From Parvimonas micra (GTDB lineage Bacteria; Bacillota; Clostridia; Tissierellales; Peptoniphilaceae): a stretch of DNA of 64,000 bases. Under the pieces are notes generated by a model. The model had not been told where the DNA came from. It was given only the letters and a program-made list of their open reading frames with translations, and did not search any database. This document shows positions 25,457 to 33,880 of the stretch, one piece after another. Position 1 is the first letter of the stretch, and the number at the start of each line of letters is the position of its first letter. The stretch is taken from the NCBI RefSeq assembly GCF_037482165.1, contig NZ_CP148048.1, forward strand, positions 124,001-188,000. The letters run 5' to 3'. A program made the position numbers and the translations under genes.

Positions 25457-26056
25457 ATGGCAAAAATGATGGGACCTAGATTTAAACAATCAAGAAGACT
25501 AGGCTTAAATGTATGCGGACACCCAAAAGCTAACAAAAGAATGGGTAAAGGTCTTGCAAGAAACGACAAAAAATTAACAGAATATGGTTTACAATTACTT
25601 GAAAAACAAAGATTAAGAGCTTACTATGGAGTTATGGAAAAACAATTCAGAACTTATGTAGAAAAGGCACTTAGACAAAAAGAACGTATAACAGGGGATG
25701 CTCTTGTTATGATGTTAGAAACAAGATTAGATAACCTTGTTTACAGAATGGGTTTTGCTTCTTCAATTAGACAAGCAAGACAAATGGTAGTTCATGGACA
25801 TATGCTTGTTAATGGAAAGAAAGTTGATATACCTTCATACGCAGTACAAGTTGGAGATGAAATCACTTTAAGAGAAAAATCACAAAAAGTTGAAATGTTC
25901 AAAGAAAACTTTGAATCTACATTCTTAGGAGTTGTTCCTTACATCGAAAAGAAAGAAGGATTAAAAGCAACTTTAACAAGAATGCCTGAAAGAGACGAAG
26001 TTCCAATTGAAATTCAAGACTCATTAGTAGTAGAATTCTACTCAAGATTAATTTAA
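25457..26056 (+). CDS. rpsD: 30S ribosomal protein S4
   Basis: 199 residues, the normal length for Firmicutes S4, which nucleates 16S rRNA folding and can act as a translational repressor. Seen: start [39 protein letters not shown] near 52-67 and the S4 RNA-binding domain [38 protein letters not shown] in parts (93-130). The usual four-cysteine zinc ribbon is absent; a lone Cys remains in VCGHP, so this is the zinc-free C-minus type. Here rpsD is monocistronic, as in Bacillus, with its own promoter, leader hairpin and terminator. Confidence 0.98.
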   Translation: MAKMMGPRFKQSRRLGLNVCGHPKANKRMGKGLARNDKKLTEYGLQLLEKQRLRAYYGVMEKQFRTYVEKALRQKERITGDALVMMLETRLDNLVYRMGFASSIRQARQMVVHGHMLVNGKKVDIPSYAVQVGDEITLREKSQKVEMFKENFESTFLGVVPYIEKKEGLKATLTRMPERDEVPIEIQDSLVVEFYSRLI

Positions 26057-26061
26057 CAAAA

Positions 26062-26088
26062 CAAAGCACGAATTATCGTGCTTTTTTG
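26062..26088 (+). terminator. Terminator after rpsD
   Basis: Stem AAGCACGA/TCGTGCTT and T6 run. Confidence 0.9.
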
Positions 26089-26095
26089 TTTGTAA

Positions 26096-26128
26096 AAAAA
26101 GGTGATATTATAATATAATATCACCTTT
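26096..26128 (-). terminator. Terminator after brnQ (works in both directions)
   Basis: Stem AAGGTGATATTAT/ATAATATCACCTT with A and T runs at the two ends. Confidence 0.85.
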
Positions 26129-26151
26129 TGTCTTAAATTACTATTTTTTTA

Positions 26152-27432
26152 TTATTTCTTTTTAAGAAATAATGCTATTACAAATGCTATAAAACTTGGA
26201 ATTATCCAGTTAAAACCTACATTGCTCAATGGCAAAATAGTTATAAATTTAAAAAGTCCTGTTTGTTCATAAAACACTTGAATAAAACTAATTGTAACAG
26301 CTGTAAATGTAGGTAGTTTAAAGATTAAATCATTTTTAATTCTATCTTTAAAAAATGCAAGTATAATTAAAACAATTGTTGGCGGATATACTACAGCAAG
26401 TATTGGAGCACCTATTTTTACAATTCCGTTAACTCCAATTATAGCTGTTACTGCACCAAAAATGCAAATACAAAGTACAAAAGTAGAATACTTTACTTTT
26501 CCTTTTGTAATATTTACTAAATATTCTCCAGATGCAGAAGTAAGCCCGATTGCTGTTGTCAGACAAGCAAGGAATGAAGCCAAACCTAATGCAACTTTTC
26601 CTGCATTTCCTAAAAGATTTTGTGTTACATTTACGATAATTTGTGATTGCTCAATATTAAGTCCATATTCTGCAGAAACAGTTGCTCCTAAATATGTAAG
26701 TCCACCATAAATTAATCCTAAAGTAGTACAAGCAATAATCCCTGATTTAAATAACATCTTAACCTGTTGTTTAGGTTCGTTATAACCTTTATTTTTTAAT
26801 GTTAATAATAAAACTGATCCTACTGCTAAAGATACGAAACAGTCCATTGTTTGATAGCCGTCAATTAATCCTTTTCCTAATACACTATCTATTTTAGCAG
26901 TTTCTGCTGGAACACCAAGTGGGGAAATAATTCCCTTAACGATAATTACAACAAGTGCAAGAATTAAAAAAGGAGTTAAAAATTTTCCAATAATATCAAC
27001 AACCTTTGACGGTCTTACTGTTAAAAAGTAAGTTAAAGCATAAAAAATAATTGCTACTATAGATATTGTAAAGATATTATGGAAACCTAATATTGGCTTA
27101 ATTCCCATTTCATATGCAGTCGCACCTGTTCTTGGAATTACAAGAAGTGGCCCAACACACATAATAACCATAAAACTTAAAACTAAAGCAGGTTTCTTTC
27201 CAATTGGACTAAAAAATCTCATTATATCACATTCATAATATGTAACGGCCATTAAAGCTACAAGAGCAAGACCAACAGCAGTAACTGTAAAACCTAAAAA
27301 TGTGATAAACCAAGAGCTACCTGAAAGAACTCCCAAATATGGGGGAAAAATCAAATTTCCTGCTCCAAAAAACATTGCAAAAAGCGCAAAACCAAACGTT
27401 AACATATCAACTATGCTATTCTTTTTGTTCAT
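26152..27432 (-). CDS. brnQ: Branched-chain amino acid transport system II carrier
   Basis: 427-residue LIVCS-family Na+-coupled carrier for Leu/Ile/Val with about 12 helices. Seen: FGFALFAMFFGAGNLIFPP near residue 12, VIPRTGATAYEMG near 105, GYQTMDCFVSLAVG near 197 and LTTAIGLTSASGEY near 300. ATG 27432 follows AAGGAGAG; a longer in-frame reading from 27483 would include the ribosome-binding site and is rejected. It stands alone with its own terminator; no T-box or other leader RNA was found. Confidence 0.95.
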   Translation of the reverse strand: MNKKNSIVDMLTFGFALFAMFFGAGNLIFPPYLGVLSGSSWFITFLGFTVTAVGLALVALMAVTYYECDIMRFFSPIGKKPALVLSFMVIMCVGPLLVIPRTGATAYEMGIKPILGFHNIFTISIVAIIFYALTYFLTVRPSKVVDIIGKFLTPFLILALVVIIVKGIISPLGVPAETAKIDSVLGKGLIDGYQTMDCFVSLAVGSVLLLTLKNKGYNEPKQQVKMLFKSGIIACTTLGLIYGGLTYLGATVSAEYGLNIEQSQIIVNVTQNLLGNAGKVALGLASFLACLTTAIGLTSASGEYLVNITKGKVKYSTFVLCICIFGAVTAIIGVNGIVKIGAPILAVVYPPTIVLIILAFFKDRIKNDLIFKLPTFTAVTISFIQVFYEQTGLFKFITILPLSNVGFNWIIPSFIAFVIALFLKKK

Positions 27433-27632
27433 TACATTCTCTCTCCTTAAAAATAAAAAAACTAAAATAACAAAAAAATACAAAACTTCGTATTTTGTCT
27501 AAACATATTTTACAAGAAATTAAGAAAAAACTCAATAGGAAAAACGGTTTTTTATAAAGATTTTTTGTGATTATTCTTAAATTTAAAGAAATTTATTATA
27601 TTTTTTAACATATCAATTTAATTCAATATTAC

Positions 27633-27662
27633 TTGAAAATAGAAAATGTTATATGGTATAAT
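27633..27662 (+). promoter_or_regulatory. Promoter of the secreted-protein gene
   Basis: TTGAAA (27633-27638), 18-base spacer, and extended -10 TGGTATAAT (27654-27662). Confidence 0.75.
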
Positions 27663-27712
27663 TTAATTAGGATGGAATGTTTTAGTATTTGATTGATTGT
27701 AGGAGGATTTTT

Positions 27713-28369
27713 ATGAAAATAAAAAGAATTATAATATTTAGCTTTTTCTCCATATTGGTATTATGGTCTTTTAGTACAAATAAATCCATAGCTAAAGATG
27801 TTCAAGATGAAATTCAGGATAAAGACAAGGCATTGTCAAAAGAAGTAGATTTTGCTTCTGATGCCATTGCAAAATTTTATAACAATAGAGATTTGGGTGA
27901 AAAAAATAATTTAGAGCTCTATTTTTCAAAGGATGTCCTAAAACTTATGAATTATAAAATTAAGTATAATAATTTAAAGAGTAAAGAATTTAATAATTAT
28001 TACTATAGATATGAAGTTACGGTAAAACCTGTAGATGTTGAAAAGTGGAAGCAAGACGGAAATTCTTTTAACTTTAATTTGCAGGTTATAACTGAATTTG
28101 CTTATTCTAAATCTGATGAAATTAGTGGTAATTCTTTAGTTTTAGAATTTACTGTTACTAAAGATAAAGAAGGTAATTTAAAGATTACAAGATGTTACCA
28201 AAGTGTTCATTCTGAAGTTGATGAAGCAAAATTCTATGATATGCTTTCTAAAAACGAAGATGTAGATAAATGGTTAAATGAAAATTTTGAAGAAGCAAAA
28301 AAAGGTTTGGAAAAATCAAAGGATTATTTTGGATTGGATTATTATAGGATTATCGCTGTTTGTTATTGA
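27713..28369 (+). CDS. Secreted protein, unknown
   Basis: 218 residues. A signal peptide (MKIKRIIIFSFFSILVLWSF..., likely cut near the SIAKD region at about 27-28) is followed by a soluble domain rich in K, E, N and Y. Its first part (EVDFASDAIAKFYNNRDLG) and later beta-rich stretch (YRYEVTVKPVDVEKW, LVLEFTVTKDKEGNLKITR) recall small extracellular helix-plus-sheet folds such as NTF2-like domains, but I do not recognise a family. ATG 27713 follows AGGAGG; an upstream TTG at 27689 lacks one. Own promoter and terminator. Confidence 0.7.
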   Translation: MKIKRIIIFSFFSILVLWSFSTNKSIAKDVQDEIQDKDKALSKEVDFASDAIAKFYNNRDLGEKNNLELYFSKDVLKLMNYKIKYNNLKSKEFNNYYYRYEVTVKPVDVEKWKQDGNSFNFNLQVITEFAYSKSDEISGNSLVLEFTVTKDKEGNLKITRCYQSVHSEVDEAKFYDMLSKNEDVDKWLNENFEEAKKGLEKSKDYFGLDYYRIIAVCY

Positions 28370-28388
28370 TAAAGCGAAAATTTCTATT

Positions 28389-28428
28389 AAAATCGAGATT
28401 ATTATTTATATTTTAATCTCGATTTTTT
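28389..28428 (+). terminator. Terminator after the secreted-protein gene
   Basis: Stem AAAATCGAGATTA/TAATCTCGATTTT with T-rich tail. Confidence 0.9.
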
Positions 28429-28481
28429 GTTAAATATTATTAAATATTTTATAATAAACTAATGAAAAAACTTTTTAAATA

Positions 28482-28490
28482 TGGTAGAAT
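28482..28490 (+). promoter_or_regulatory. Candidate extended -10 promoter of pepF
   Basis: TGGTAGAAT, 36 bases before the pepF start; a near match to the recurrent TGGTATAAT. Confidence 0.4.
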
Positions 28491-28526
28491 AGATATTGTG
28501 GAAGAAAACATTTTTGGAGGTATGAT

Positions 28527-30320
28527 ATGAAAAGAAATGAAGTAGATAAAAGTTTAACTTGGGATTTGACTGATCTTTTTAAAACAGAAGAAGATTATAA
28601 AAAAGCCCTTAAAGAAATAGTAGATAAAACAGATGAACTTGTAAAGATTTATGAGGGGAAACTTGACTGTTATTGTACTATTAATAGTTGTTTGGAAGAT
28701 TTAAAACCTATTTATGTATTGTTTGATTTAACTGCAAATTATGCAAGTTTGGACTATGAAACAGATTTAGGTGGAAAAGAACAATTTGAAAGAATGGTTG
28801 ATTTTGAAAATACTATTGCTCCAGTTTATGCCAAACTTAGCTTTGTAGAAACTGAAATTTTAGCAAACGACAAGAGAATTATAGAAAAGGCTATGAAAGA
28901 AAATTCTGAAAATAGAAGATTTTTAGAAAAACTTTTAGACAGAAAAGATCATACTTTATCAAAAGAAGTTGAAAGTACACTTTCAGCTTTGTCAGGAAGT
29001 TTTGAAACTCCTTATAGAGTTTATCAACAATCTAAAATGCAAGACTTATCTTTTGAAGATGTTGAAGTAAATGGTGTAAAAACTCCAATGACTTACAATG
29101 TTTTTGAAGGAAGTTTTGAAGTTGATTCAAATACTGAATTTAGAAGAGATGCTTTTAAGAAATTCTACAAGACTTTAGCAAAATATGAAAATACATTTGC
29201 AAGTGCATATTATAGCAATGTTCAACAAGACAAGGCAATGTCTAAAGTTAGAAAATACGACAGTGTTTTTGATTATCTTTTGTCTTCACAAGAAGTTACA
29301 ATGGATATGTATAATAGACAATGTGATGTTATTATGGAAAAACTTGCACCACATATTAGAAAATATGCAAGACTTCTAAAGAGAGTAAATAAATTAGATA
29401 AGATGACTTTTTCAGATATGAAAATGCCTTTAGATTCTGAATTCCAAAAAGTTTATAGTGTTGATGAATGTAAAAATATGGTTATAGAAGGTTTGTCTGT
29501 TTTAGGAAATGATTATAAAGCATATTTGGAAAGAGCTTTTGATAATAGATATATTGACTATGTGGATAATGAAGGAAAAGCATCAGGGGCTTTCTGTGCA
29601 AGTCCATACAAAGTGCATCCTTATGTACTTTTAACTTGGTCAGGAAATATGTCTGACATTCTTACTATTGCTCATGAACTTGGACATGGTGGTCATTTCT
29701 CACTTTGCCACCAAAATCAAAATATTTTAAATGTTGATTGTTCAACTTATTTTGTAGAAGCACCTTCAACAACAAATGAATTGATTATGGCTCATTATCT
29801 TCTTGAAAAAGCAAAGACTGATAGAGAAAGAAGATGGATTCTTTCTGAAATCATTTCAAAAACATATTATCATAATTTCGTAACACATTTCTTAGAAGCA
29901 TATTATCAAAGGGAAGTTTATAAAATTATAGATAAAGGTGGAGCTGTTGATGCCGAAACTTTAAATACTATTTTCAAAGAAACTATGGAAAAATTCTTTG
30001 GTGAAGATGTTGAACTTGTAGATGGAGTTGAAAGAACATGGATGAGACAACCTCATTACTACATGGGACTTTATTCATACACTTACAGCGCTGGTTTAAC
30101 AATCGGAACACAAATGTGTCTAAATATTTTAAAAGATAATTCAAAGGCAAAACAATGGATTGAAGTACTTAAAGCTGGAGGAAGCAAAAATCCAGTTAAT
30201 CTTGCAAAAATGGCAGATGTTGACATTACAACAGATAAGCCACTTCTTAATACAATAGAGTATATTGGAAGTCTAATTGACGAAATGGAAAGATTAACTG
30301 ATAAGATAGAACAAGAATAA
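28527..30320 (+). CDS. pepF: Oligoendopeptidase F
   Basis: 597-residue cytoplasmic M3B zinc metallopeptidase that degrades short peptides. The HExxH site is HELGHGGH (His383, Glu384, His387), with the third ligand expected in FVEAPSTTNE about 25 residues on. N-terminal segment LTWDLTDLFKTEEDYKKAL and LSGSFETPYRVYQ near 155 are family hallmarks. GGAGG precedes ATG 28527. Followed by two terminators facing each other. Important for peptide use in an amino-acid-fermenting anaerobe, which is inference. Confidence 0.96.
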   Translation: MKRNEVDKSLTWDLTDLFKTEEDYKKALKEIVDKTDELVKIYEGKLDCYCTINSCLEDLKPIYVLFDLTANYASLDYETDLGGKEQFERMVDFENTIAPVYAKLSFVETEILANDKRIIEKAMKENSENRRFLEKLLDRKDHTLSKEVESTLSALSGSFETPYRVYQQSKMQDLSFEDVEVNGVKTPMTYNVFEGSFEVDSNTEFRRDAFKKFYKTLAKYENTFASAYYSNVQQDKAMSKVRKYDSVFDYLLSSQEVTMDMYNRQCDVIMEKLAPHIRKYARLLKRVNKLDKMTFSDMKMPLDSEFQKVYSVDECKNMVIEGLSVLGNDYKAYLERAFDNRYIDYVDNEGKASGAFCASPYKVHPYVLLTWSGNMSDILTIAHELGHGGHFSLCHQNQNILNVDCSTYFVEAPSTTNELIMAHYLLEKAKTDRERRWILSEIISKTYYHNFVTHFLEAYYQREVYKIIDKGGAVDAETLNTIFKETMEKFFGEDVELVDGVERTWMRQPHYYMGLYSYTYSAGLTIGTQMCLNILKDNSKAKQWIEVLKAGGSKNPVNLAKMADVDITTDKPLLNTIEYIGSLIDEMERLTDKIEQE

Positions 30321-30324
30321 TTTA

Positions 30325-30357
30325 CAAAAGATACTGATTAAATCAGTATCTTTTTTT
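30325..30357 (+). terminator. Terminator after pepF
   Basis: Stem AAGATACTGATT/AATCAGTATCTT with T7. Confidence 0.9.
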
Positions 30358-30363
30358 GCATGA

Positions 30364-30393
30364 AAAAAGGAGCTTTGAGCTCCTTGTTTTTTT
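30364..30393 (-). terminator. Terminator after azlD
   Basis: Minus-strand stem GGAGCTCAAAGCTCC with T6; it overlaps the azlD stop codon. Confidence 0.75.
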
Positions 30394-30709
30394 AAATAAA
30401 TAAATTCATATAAAGAAATGTTGTAAGTATTGATGCAAATACAGTCAGTACCATATTTCTAGTTATATATGAAACTACTGAAGCAACCCCAATTGTAACT
30501 ACATACATTAATTTATTAGCTGATTCTGCAACTAAGACTTCTCTTAAAATTAGTACAGACATTGAAGTATAAGGTACAATTTTAAAGAAAGTCATTAATT
30601 TTTTATTAAAAGTTTTTCCCTTAAGAAAGAATAATGGAAGAACTTTTGGAATTATAGTTACAGCAGCGGCAATTAATGTACCAACTATATAATAGTAATA
30701 TTTATCCAT
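30392..30709 (-). CDS. azlD: AzlD-family branched-chain amino acid exporter, small subunit
   Basis: 105-residue membrane protein with about four helices. VGTLIAAAVTIIPKVLPLFFL near residue 9 and FFKIVPYTSMSVLILREVL near 42 match AzlD. It forms a two-component exporter with AzlC, encoded 20 bases upstream. Together such pairs export branched-chain amino acids and analogues such as 4-azaleucine in B. subtilis; BrnQ in this window would be the opposite, importing system. Confidence 0.88.
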   Translation of the reverse strand: MDKYYYYIVGTLIAAAVTIIPKVLPLFFLKGKTFNKKLMTFFKIVPYTSMSVLILREVLVAESANKLMYVVTIGVASVVSYITRNMVLTVFASILTTFLYMNLFI

Positions 30710-30729
30710 AATTTCTTATTATTCTCTCC

Positions 30730-31446
30730 TTATTCTTTTATTTCTTCTTCATCTTCTAAAGTTTCATCGCCGATTAAGAATATACCTACTATTGAAGAAA
30801 GTATTATTGAAAAAACTATATCCCAGCCAAGTGGAAATAATTTTGTATAATAGATAATAGCATATATTATTGCTGTTACAATGACAACTCTTACTGTTAC
30901 TAGATGTTTCTTTACATTTGGAACAAGAAGTGCTACGAAAAGTCCAAGGAGACCAACACTAAAAGCCACTTTTATATTCTGTGGTAAAAAGTCTCCCAAA
31001 AAGTAACCTACTATCGTGAAAATTCCCCAGATAAAATATGGAGGAATTTGTACTCCAAGTGTAAAAGGTGTATTTACTTTTTCTTTATTAAATGAAAGTA
31101 TAGAAAAACTTTCATCTGTTAATAACCATCCTACGATAGGGAATGCTTTGTGATTTACCTTATCTACAGTCGCTCCAAGTGTAGCAGACATAAGGAAAAG
31201 TCTTGTATTCAATAAAAAAACGGAAACTGCAATTCCAAAAAGAGGAACACTTGATGTTAAAAAACCTACCAACATAAATTGAGCAGCTCCTGAATATAAA
31301 ACAAAAGAACTTAAGAAAGCATGCAATAAACCTAGCGAATTAGTATTGCAAAGAATACCAAAAGTTATCGCTGACGGAATATAACCTATCCATATAGGAA
31401 TTGAATGACGAACTCCTGATAAAAAGTTATTATTTGTCGATTTCAT
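30730..31446 (-). CDS. azlC: AzlC-family branched-chain amino acid exporter, large subunit
   Basis: 238-residue membrane protein with about seven helices. Seen: SGVRHSIPIWIGYIPSAITFGIL near the start, SSFVLYSGAAQFMLVGFL near 53 and LLTDESFSILSFN near 107, typical of AzlC. I choose ATG 31446, just after GGGGGAA; two in-frame ATGs slightly upstream (31464, 31458) have no site at the right distance. A strongly acidic tail (DETLEDEEEIKE) ends the protein. It lies eight bases downstream of recR in the original order, so may share its transcript. Confidence 0.9.
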   Translation of the reverse strand: MKSTNNNFLSGVRHSIPIWIGYIPSAITFGILCNTNSLGLLHAFLSSFVLYSGAAQFMLVGFLTSSVPLFGIAVSVFLLNTRLFLMSATLGATVDKVNHKAFPIVGWLLTDESFSILSFNKEKVNTPFTLGVQIPPYFIWGIFTIVGYFLGDFLPQNIKVAFSVGLLGLFVALLVPNVKKHLVTVRVVIVTAIIYAIIYYTKLFPLGWDIVFSIILSSIVGIFLIGDETLEDEEEIKE

Positions 31447-31471
31447 ATTTTCCCCCATAAACATTAGAAAC

Positions 31472-32080
31472 CTAATATTCTATCTCTCTTCTATCTTCTA
31501 ATGCCTTTAAAAATGTTAATTCATCATAATTATCTACACTTCTACCTATCGGAATTCCATTTGCAATTTTTGAAATTTTAAGATTTTTGAATTTCTTTAG
31601 CAAATCGACAATATAAAGCTCAGTCAATTCGCCGTCAATTGTTTGACTAATAGCGAAAATAACTTCTTTTACATTATCTTTTTCAATTCTATCTAAAAGT
31701 GAATTTACATTTAAGTCATCCAAAGTTATGCCCTCTCTTGGAGTAACAAGACCATTTAAAATATGATAAGTTCCTTTATAAGCCTTAGTTTTTTCCAAAC
31801 TAATAACGCCTTGCATATCTTCTACAACAGTAATAATTGACTTATCTCTTTTTTCATCAGCACAAATACTACAGATTTCATCTTCTGTTAAATTTCCACA
31901 AATTTTACAATGATGAGTATTCTTTTTCATATTTATAAGACTTTTTGCAAATTCAATTGTGTAATCATCATCCATTTCTAAAATCTTTAAAGCCATTTTA
32001 GTTGCGGATTTTCTTCCGATAGTTGGAAGTTTTGACAAATAATGAATAACTTCATCTATAGATTTAGTATAATTGTTCAT
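31472..32080 (-). CDS. recR: Recombination mediator RecR
   Basis: 202 residues. The helix-hairpin-helix (LSKLPTIGRKSATKMALKIL, 15-34), the four-cysteine zinc finger (CKICGNLTEDEICSIC, 57-72) and the Toprim domain starting with VVEDMQGV (near 84) are all present. RecR loads RecA at gaps with RecF/RecO. Its start is two bases after the stop of ybaB, the usual arrangement. Confidence 0.97.
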   Translation of the reverse strand: MNNYTKSIDEVIHYLSKLPTIGRKSATKMALKILEMDDDYTIEFAKSLINMKKNTHHCKICGNLTEDEICSICADEKRDKSIITVVEDMQGVISLEKTKAYKGTYHILNGLVTPREGITLDDLNVNSLLDRIEKDNVKEVIFAISQTIDGELTELYIVDLLKKFKNLKISKIANGIPIGRSVDNYDELTFLKALEDRREIEY

Positions 32081-32082
32081 TT

Positions 32083-32424
32083 TTATAATCCTGGAATATT
32101 AATTCCGCCTGTTATTTTATTGATTTCTGAATCGTGTTTTTCTTGAGCTTTTCTATTAGCTTCATTTATAGCTGTCATAATTAAATCTTGTAACATTTCA
32201 ATGTCATCTGGATCAACAACTTCAGGATCAAGTTTAATGCTTAAAACTTCTTTTTTTCCATTGACAGTTACTTCAACTGCTCCACCACCTGAAGTAGCAG
32301 AAACTTCTTCTTCATCTAACATTTTTTGAGTGTTTTCAAGTTCTCTTTGCATTTTTTGCATTTGTTTCATCATATTACCCATATTCATACCGCCACCGTA
32401 TTTAGGGAAACCACCTTTAGCCAT
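32083..32424 (-). CDS. YbaB/EbfC nucleoid-associated protein
   Basis: 113 residues. [22 protein letters not shown] near the start, then [29 protein letters not shown] near 43 and a C-terminal helix ending [11 protein letters not shown] define the family. These dimers bind DNA. AGGAGG precedes ATG 32424. In most Firmicutes this gene follows dnaX directly; here it is separated from dnaX by two serpin genes of over 2 kb. Confidence 0.96.
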   Translation of the reverse strand: MAKGGFPKYGGGMNMGNMMKQMQKMQRELENTQKMLDEEEVSATSGGGAVEVTVNGKKEVLSIKLDPEVVDPDDIEMLQDLIMTAINEANRKAQEKHDSEINKITGGINIPGL

Positions 32425-32611
32425 AAACTACCTCCTAAAAATAACTTAATTATTCTAAACTAGTTTTACATTGTTATTGAAATTTTTTTGTTAATCAAAT
32501 AACATAAAACTTTAAAAATTATACTTTATAATAGCATTTTTTTGAGTAGAAATCAATAATTTACAATAACAAGATAAAGTAAATTCAACAAATTTAGATA
32601 TAAAAAAAGCA

Positions 32612-32640
32612 ATATCGAATAAGAAATCCGATACTGCCTT
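32612..32640 (-). terminator. Terminator after the serpin genes
   Basis: Minus-strand stem GCAGTATCGGA/TTCGATATTGC (with wobble pairs) followed by a T7 run. It would separate the serpin transcript from ybaB-recR. Confidence 0.75.
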
Positions 32641-32660
32641 TAACCGACTTTGAATTATAT

Positions 32661-33818
32661 TTATTTTTTACTTGGATCTACAATATAAGCAGAAAAAGTT
32701 ATCAATTCAGTCTTACTATTTTCATCATAATCTTCAATGAATATATAGAAAGGTCTATCCATTTTAATATCAATATTTTTATTTTTTACTGGCATACTTG
32801 TTTCTTTAACATCTACTTTTGTTACTGCTTTAGCTTTTGCACCTTTTTCATCCATTTTTAGTGTAGAAGTTTGTTTAGCCTTACTAACCTTAACATTCAT
32901 ATCTGGCAATAATCTTTCTATTTTGAATTCATTTAATAATTTTCCAAGTCCAATCTTTGGAAATAGATTCATAAAATCAACCTGTGATTTAATATCTATC
33001 TTTGGCAAATAGAAATTTACATCATATCTTTCCTTACTTTCTTTAAAAGTATTTATAAGATTATATAATTGTTCTGCAGAAAAATTTTGTTCTTCTTTAG
33101 GCTTTATAAAATAAATATTTGAATCATTTGACCTAATAGAAAATATTTCCATTACATCATTAGATATAGCTGTTACATTTTCAAAATGATTATACATTGT
33201 ATCAACTTGTATTTTTGCACCGTCAGATTTTGTAAAATCTCTTTTTTCAGTCTTTTTTTCATCAAATGGTTGTTTCCATTTTACCTCGTAATTAATTGTG
33301 TCGATAAAACTTGCTACAACATCATCAGATATTTTTTCCTTATCCAAAACTTCATCTAAGTTGGATTTTTGAAATTTTTGATAAACTTTAGTTCCTTCTT
33401 CTGCTGATTTAACTGTTTTAATATTGCCATAATTAATATTTTTCGTTTCGCCTTTGATATTTTGTAAGTTTATCAAAATTAAATTCGCCAACTTTGTGTT
33501 TTTAAATTTTAAATTTTGAAGGTGAGCTTCGTCATAAAATTTAAAAAGTTGTAAATTTTCTCTATCATCAGTACAAAGAGAAATTAAATCCAAACATCTT
33601 TGGATAGAAAGAGGGGATAAAACTAAATTATCATCAGTTTTTTTGTTTTTTAATAAAGCTGTAAAAATATCCATATTTACTTTATTTATCTGCTTTGCCT
33701 GTGATGCATCAAATACCAGTTTGTCTCTGTTTTCTGGAAATAATTTCTCCGTCTTATTGCAAGATACTAAAGATACTAAAATGAACATTAAAAAAATTGT
33801 TTTTAATAGTTTTTTCAT
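32661..33818 (-). CDS. Lipoprotein serpin 2 (downstream copy)
   Basis: 385-residue serine-protease-inhibitor-fold protein anchored outside the cell by a lipobox (LVSC, Cys20). Serpin features in order: NLVLSPLSIQRCLDL near residue 64 (helix B motif), a WKQPFDEKKTEKRDF strand near 196, MNLFPKIGLGKLL near 288, a reactive-centre hinge GAKAKAVTKV near 335 and the C-terminal RPFYIFIEDYDENSK...ITFSAYIVDP. By position the scissile bond would be near the KETSMP segment, so the target protease is not obvious. The P13 and P11 lysines in the hinge are unusual for inhibitory serpins, which prefer small residues there. Secreted or surface serpins from other gut and oral bacteria block host proteases; this role is inference. 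Confidence 0.88.
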   Translation of the reverse strand: MKKLLKTIFLMFILVSLVSCNKTEKLFPENRDKLVFDASQAKQINKVNMDIFTALLKNKKTDDNLVLSPLSIQRCLDLISLCTDDRENLQLFKFYDEAHLQNLKFKNTKLANLILINLQNIKGETKNINYGNIKTVKSAEEGTKVYQKFQKSNLDEVLDKEKISDDVVASFIDTINYEVKWKQPFDEKKTEKRDFTKSDGAKIQVDTMYNHFENVTAISNDVMEIFSIRSNDSNIYFIKPKEEQNFSAEQLYNLINTFKESKERYDVNFYLPKIDIKSQVDFMNLFPKIGLGKLLNEFKIERLLPDMNVKVSKAKQTSTLKMDEKGAKAKAVTKVDVKETSMPVKNKNIDIKMDRPFYIFIEDYDENSKTELITFSAYIVDPSKK

Positions 33819-33825
33819 AGCATAC

Positions 33826-33880
33826 CTCCGTTCTTAATACTACGATAACTTAAAAATCAACATTCTAACCGATAAAATTT
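33826..33880 (-). repeat. Duplicated leader carrying a remnant of the dnaX 3' end (copy 2)
   Basis: About 55 bases matching 35033-35087 at all but two or three positions, including the ribosome-binding site ACGGAGG and a TTTTATNGGTTAG block. In copy 1 this block is the end and stop codon of dnaX; here it is only non-coding sequence, so the unit of duplication was dnaX tail plus serpin. Confidence 0.8.

Noticed and set aside
27433-27640. T-box leader upstream of brnQ
   Set aside because: No T-box consensus (AGGGTGGNACCGCG-type) or specifier-like stem is present.
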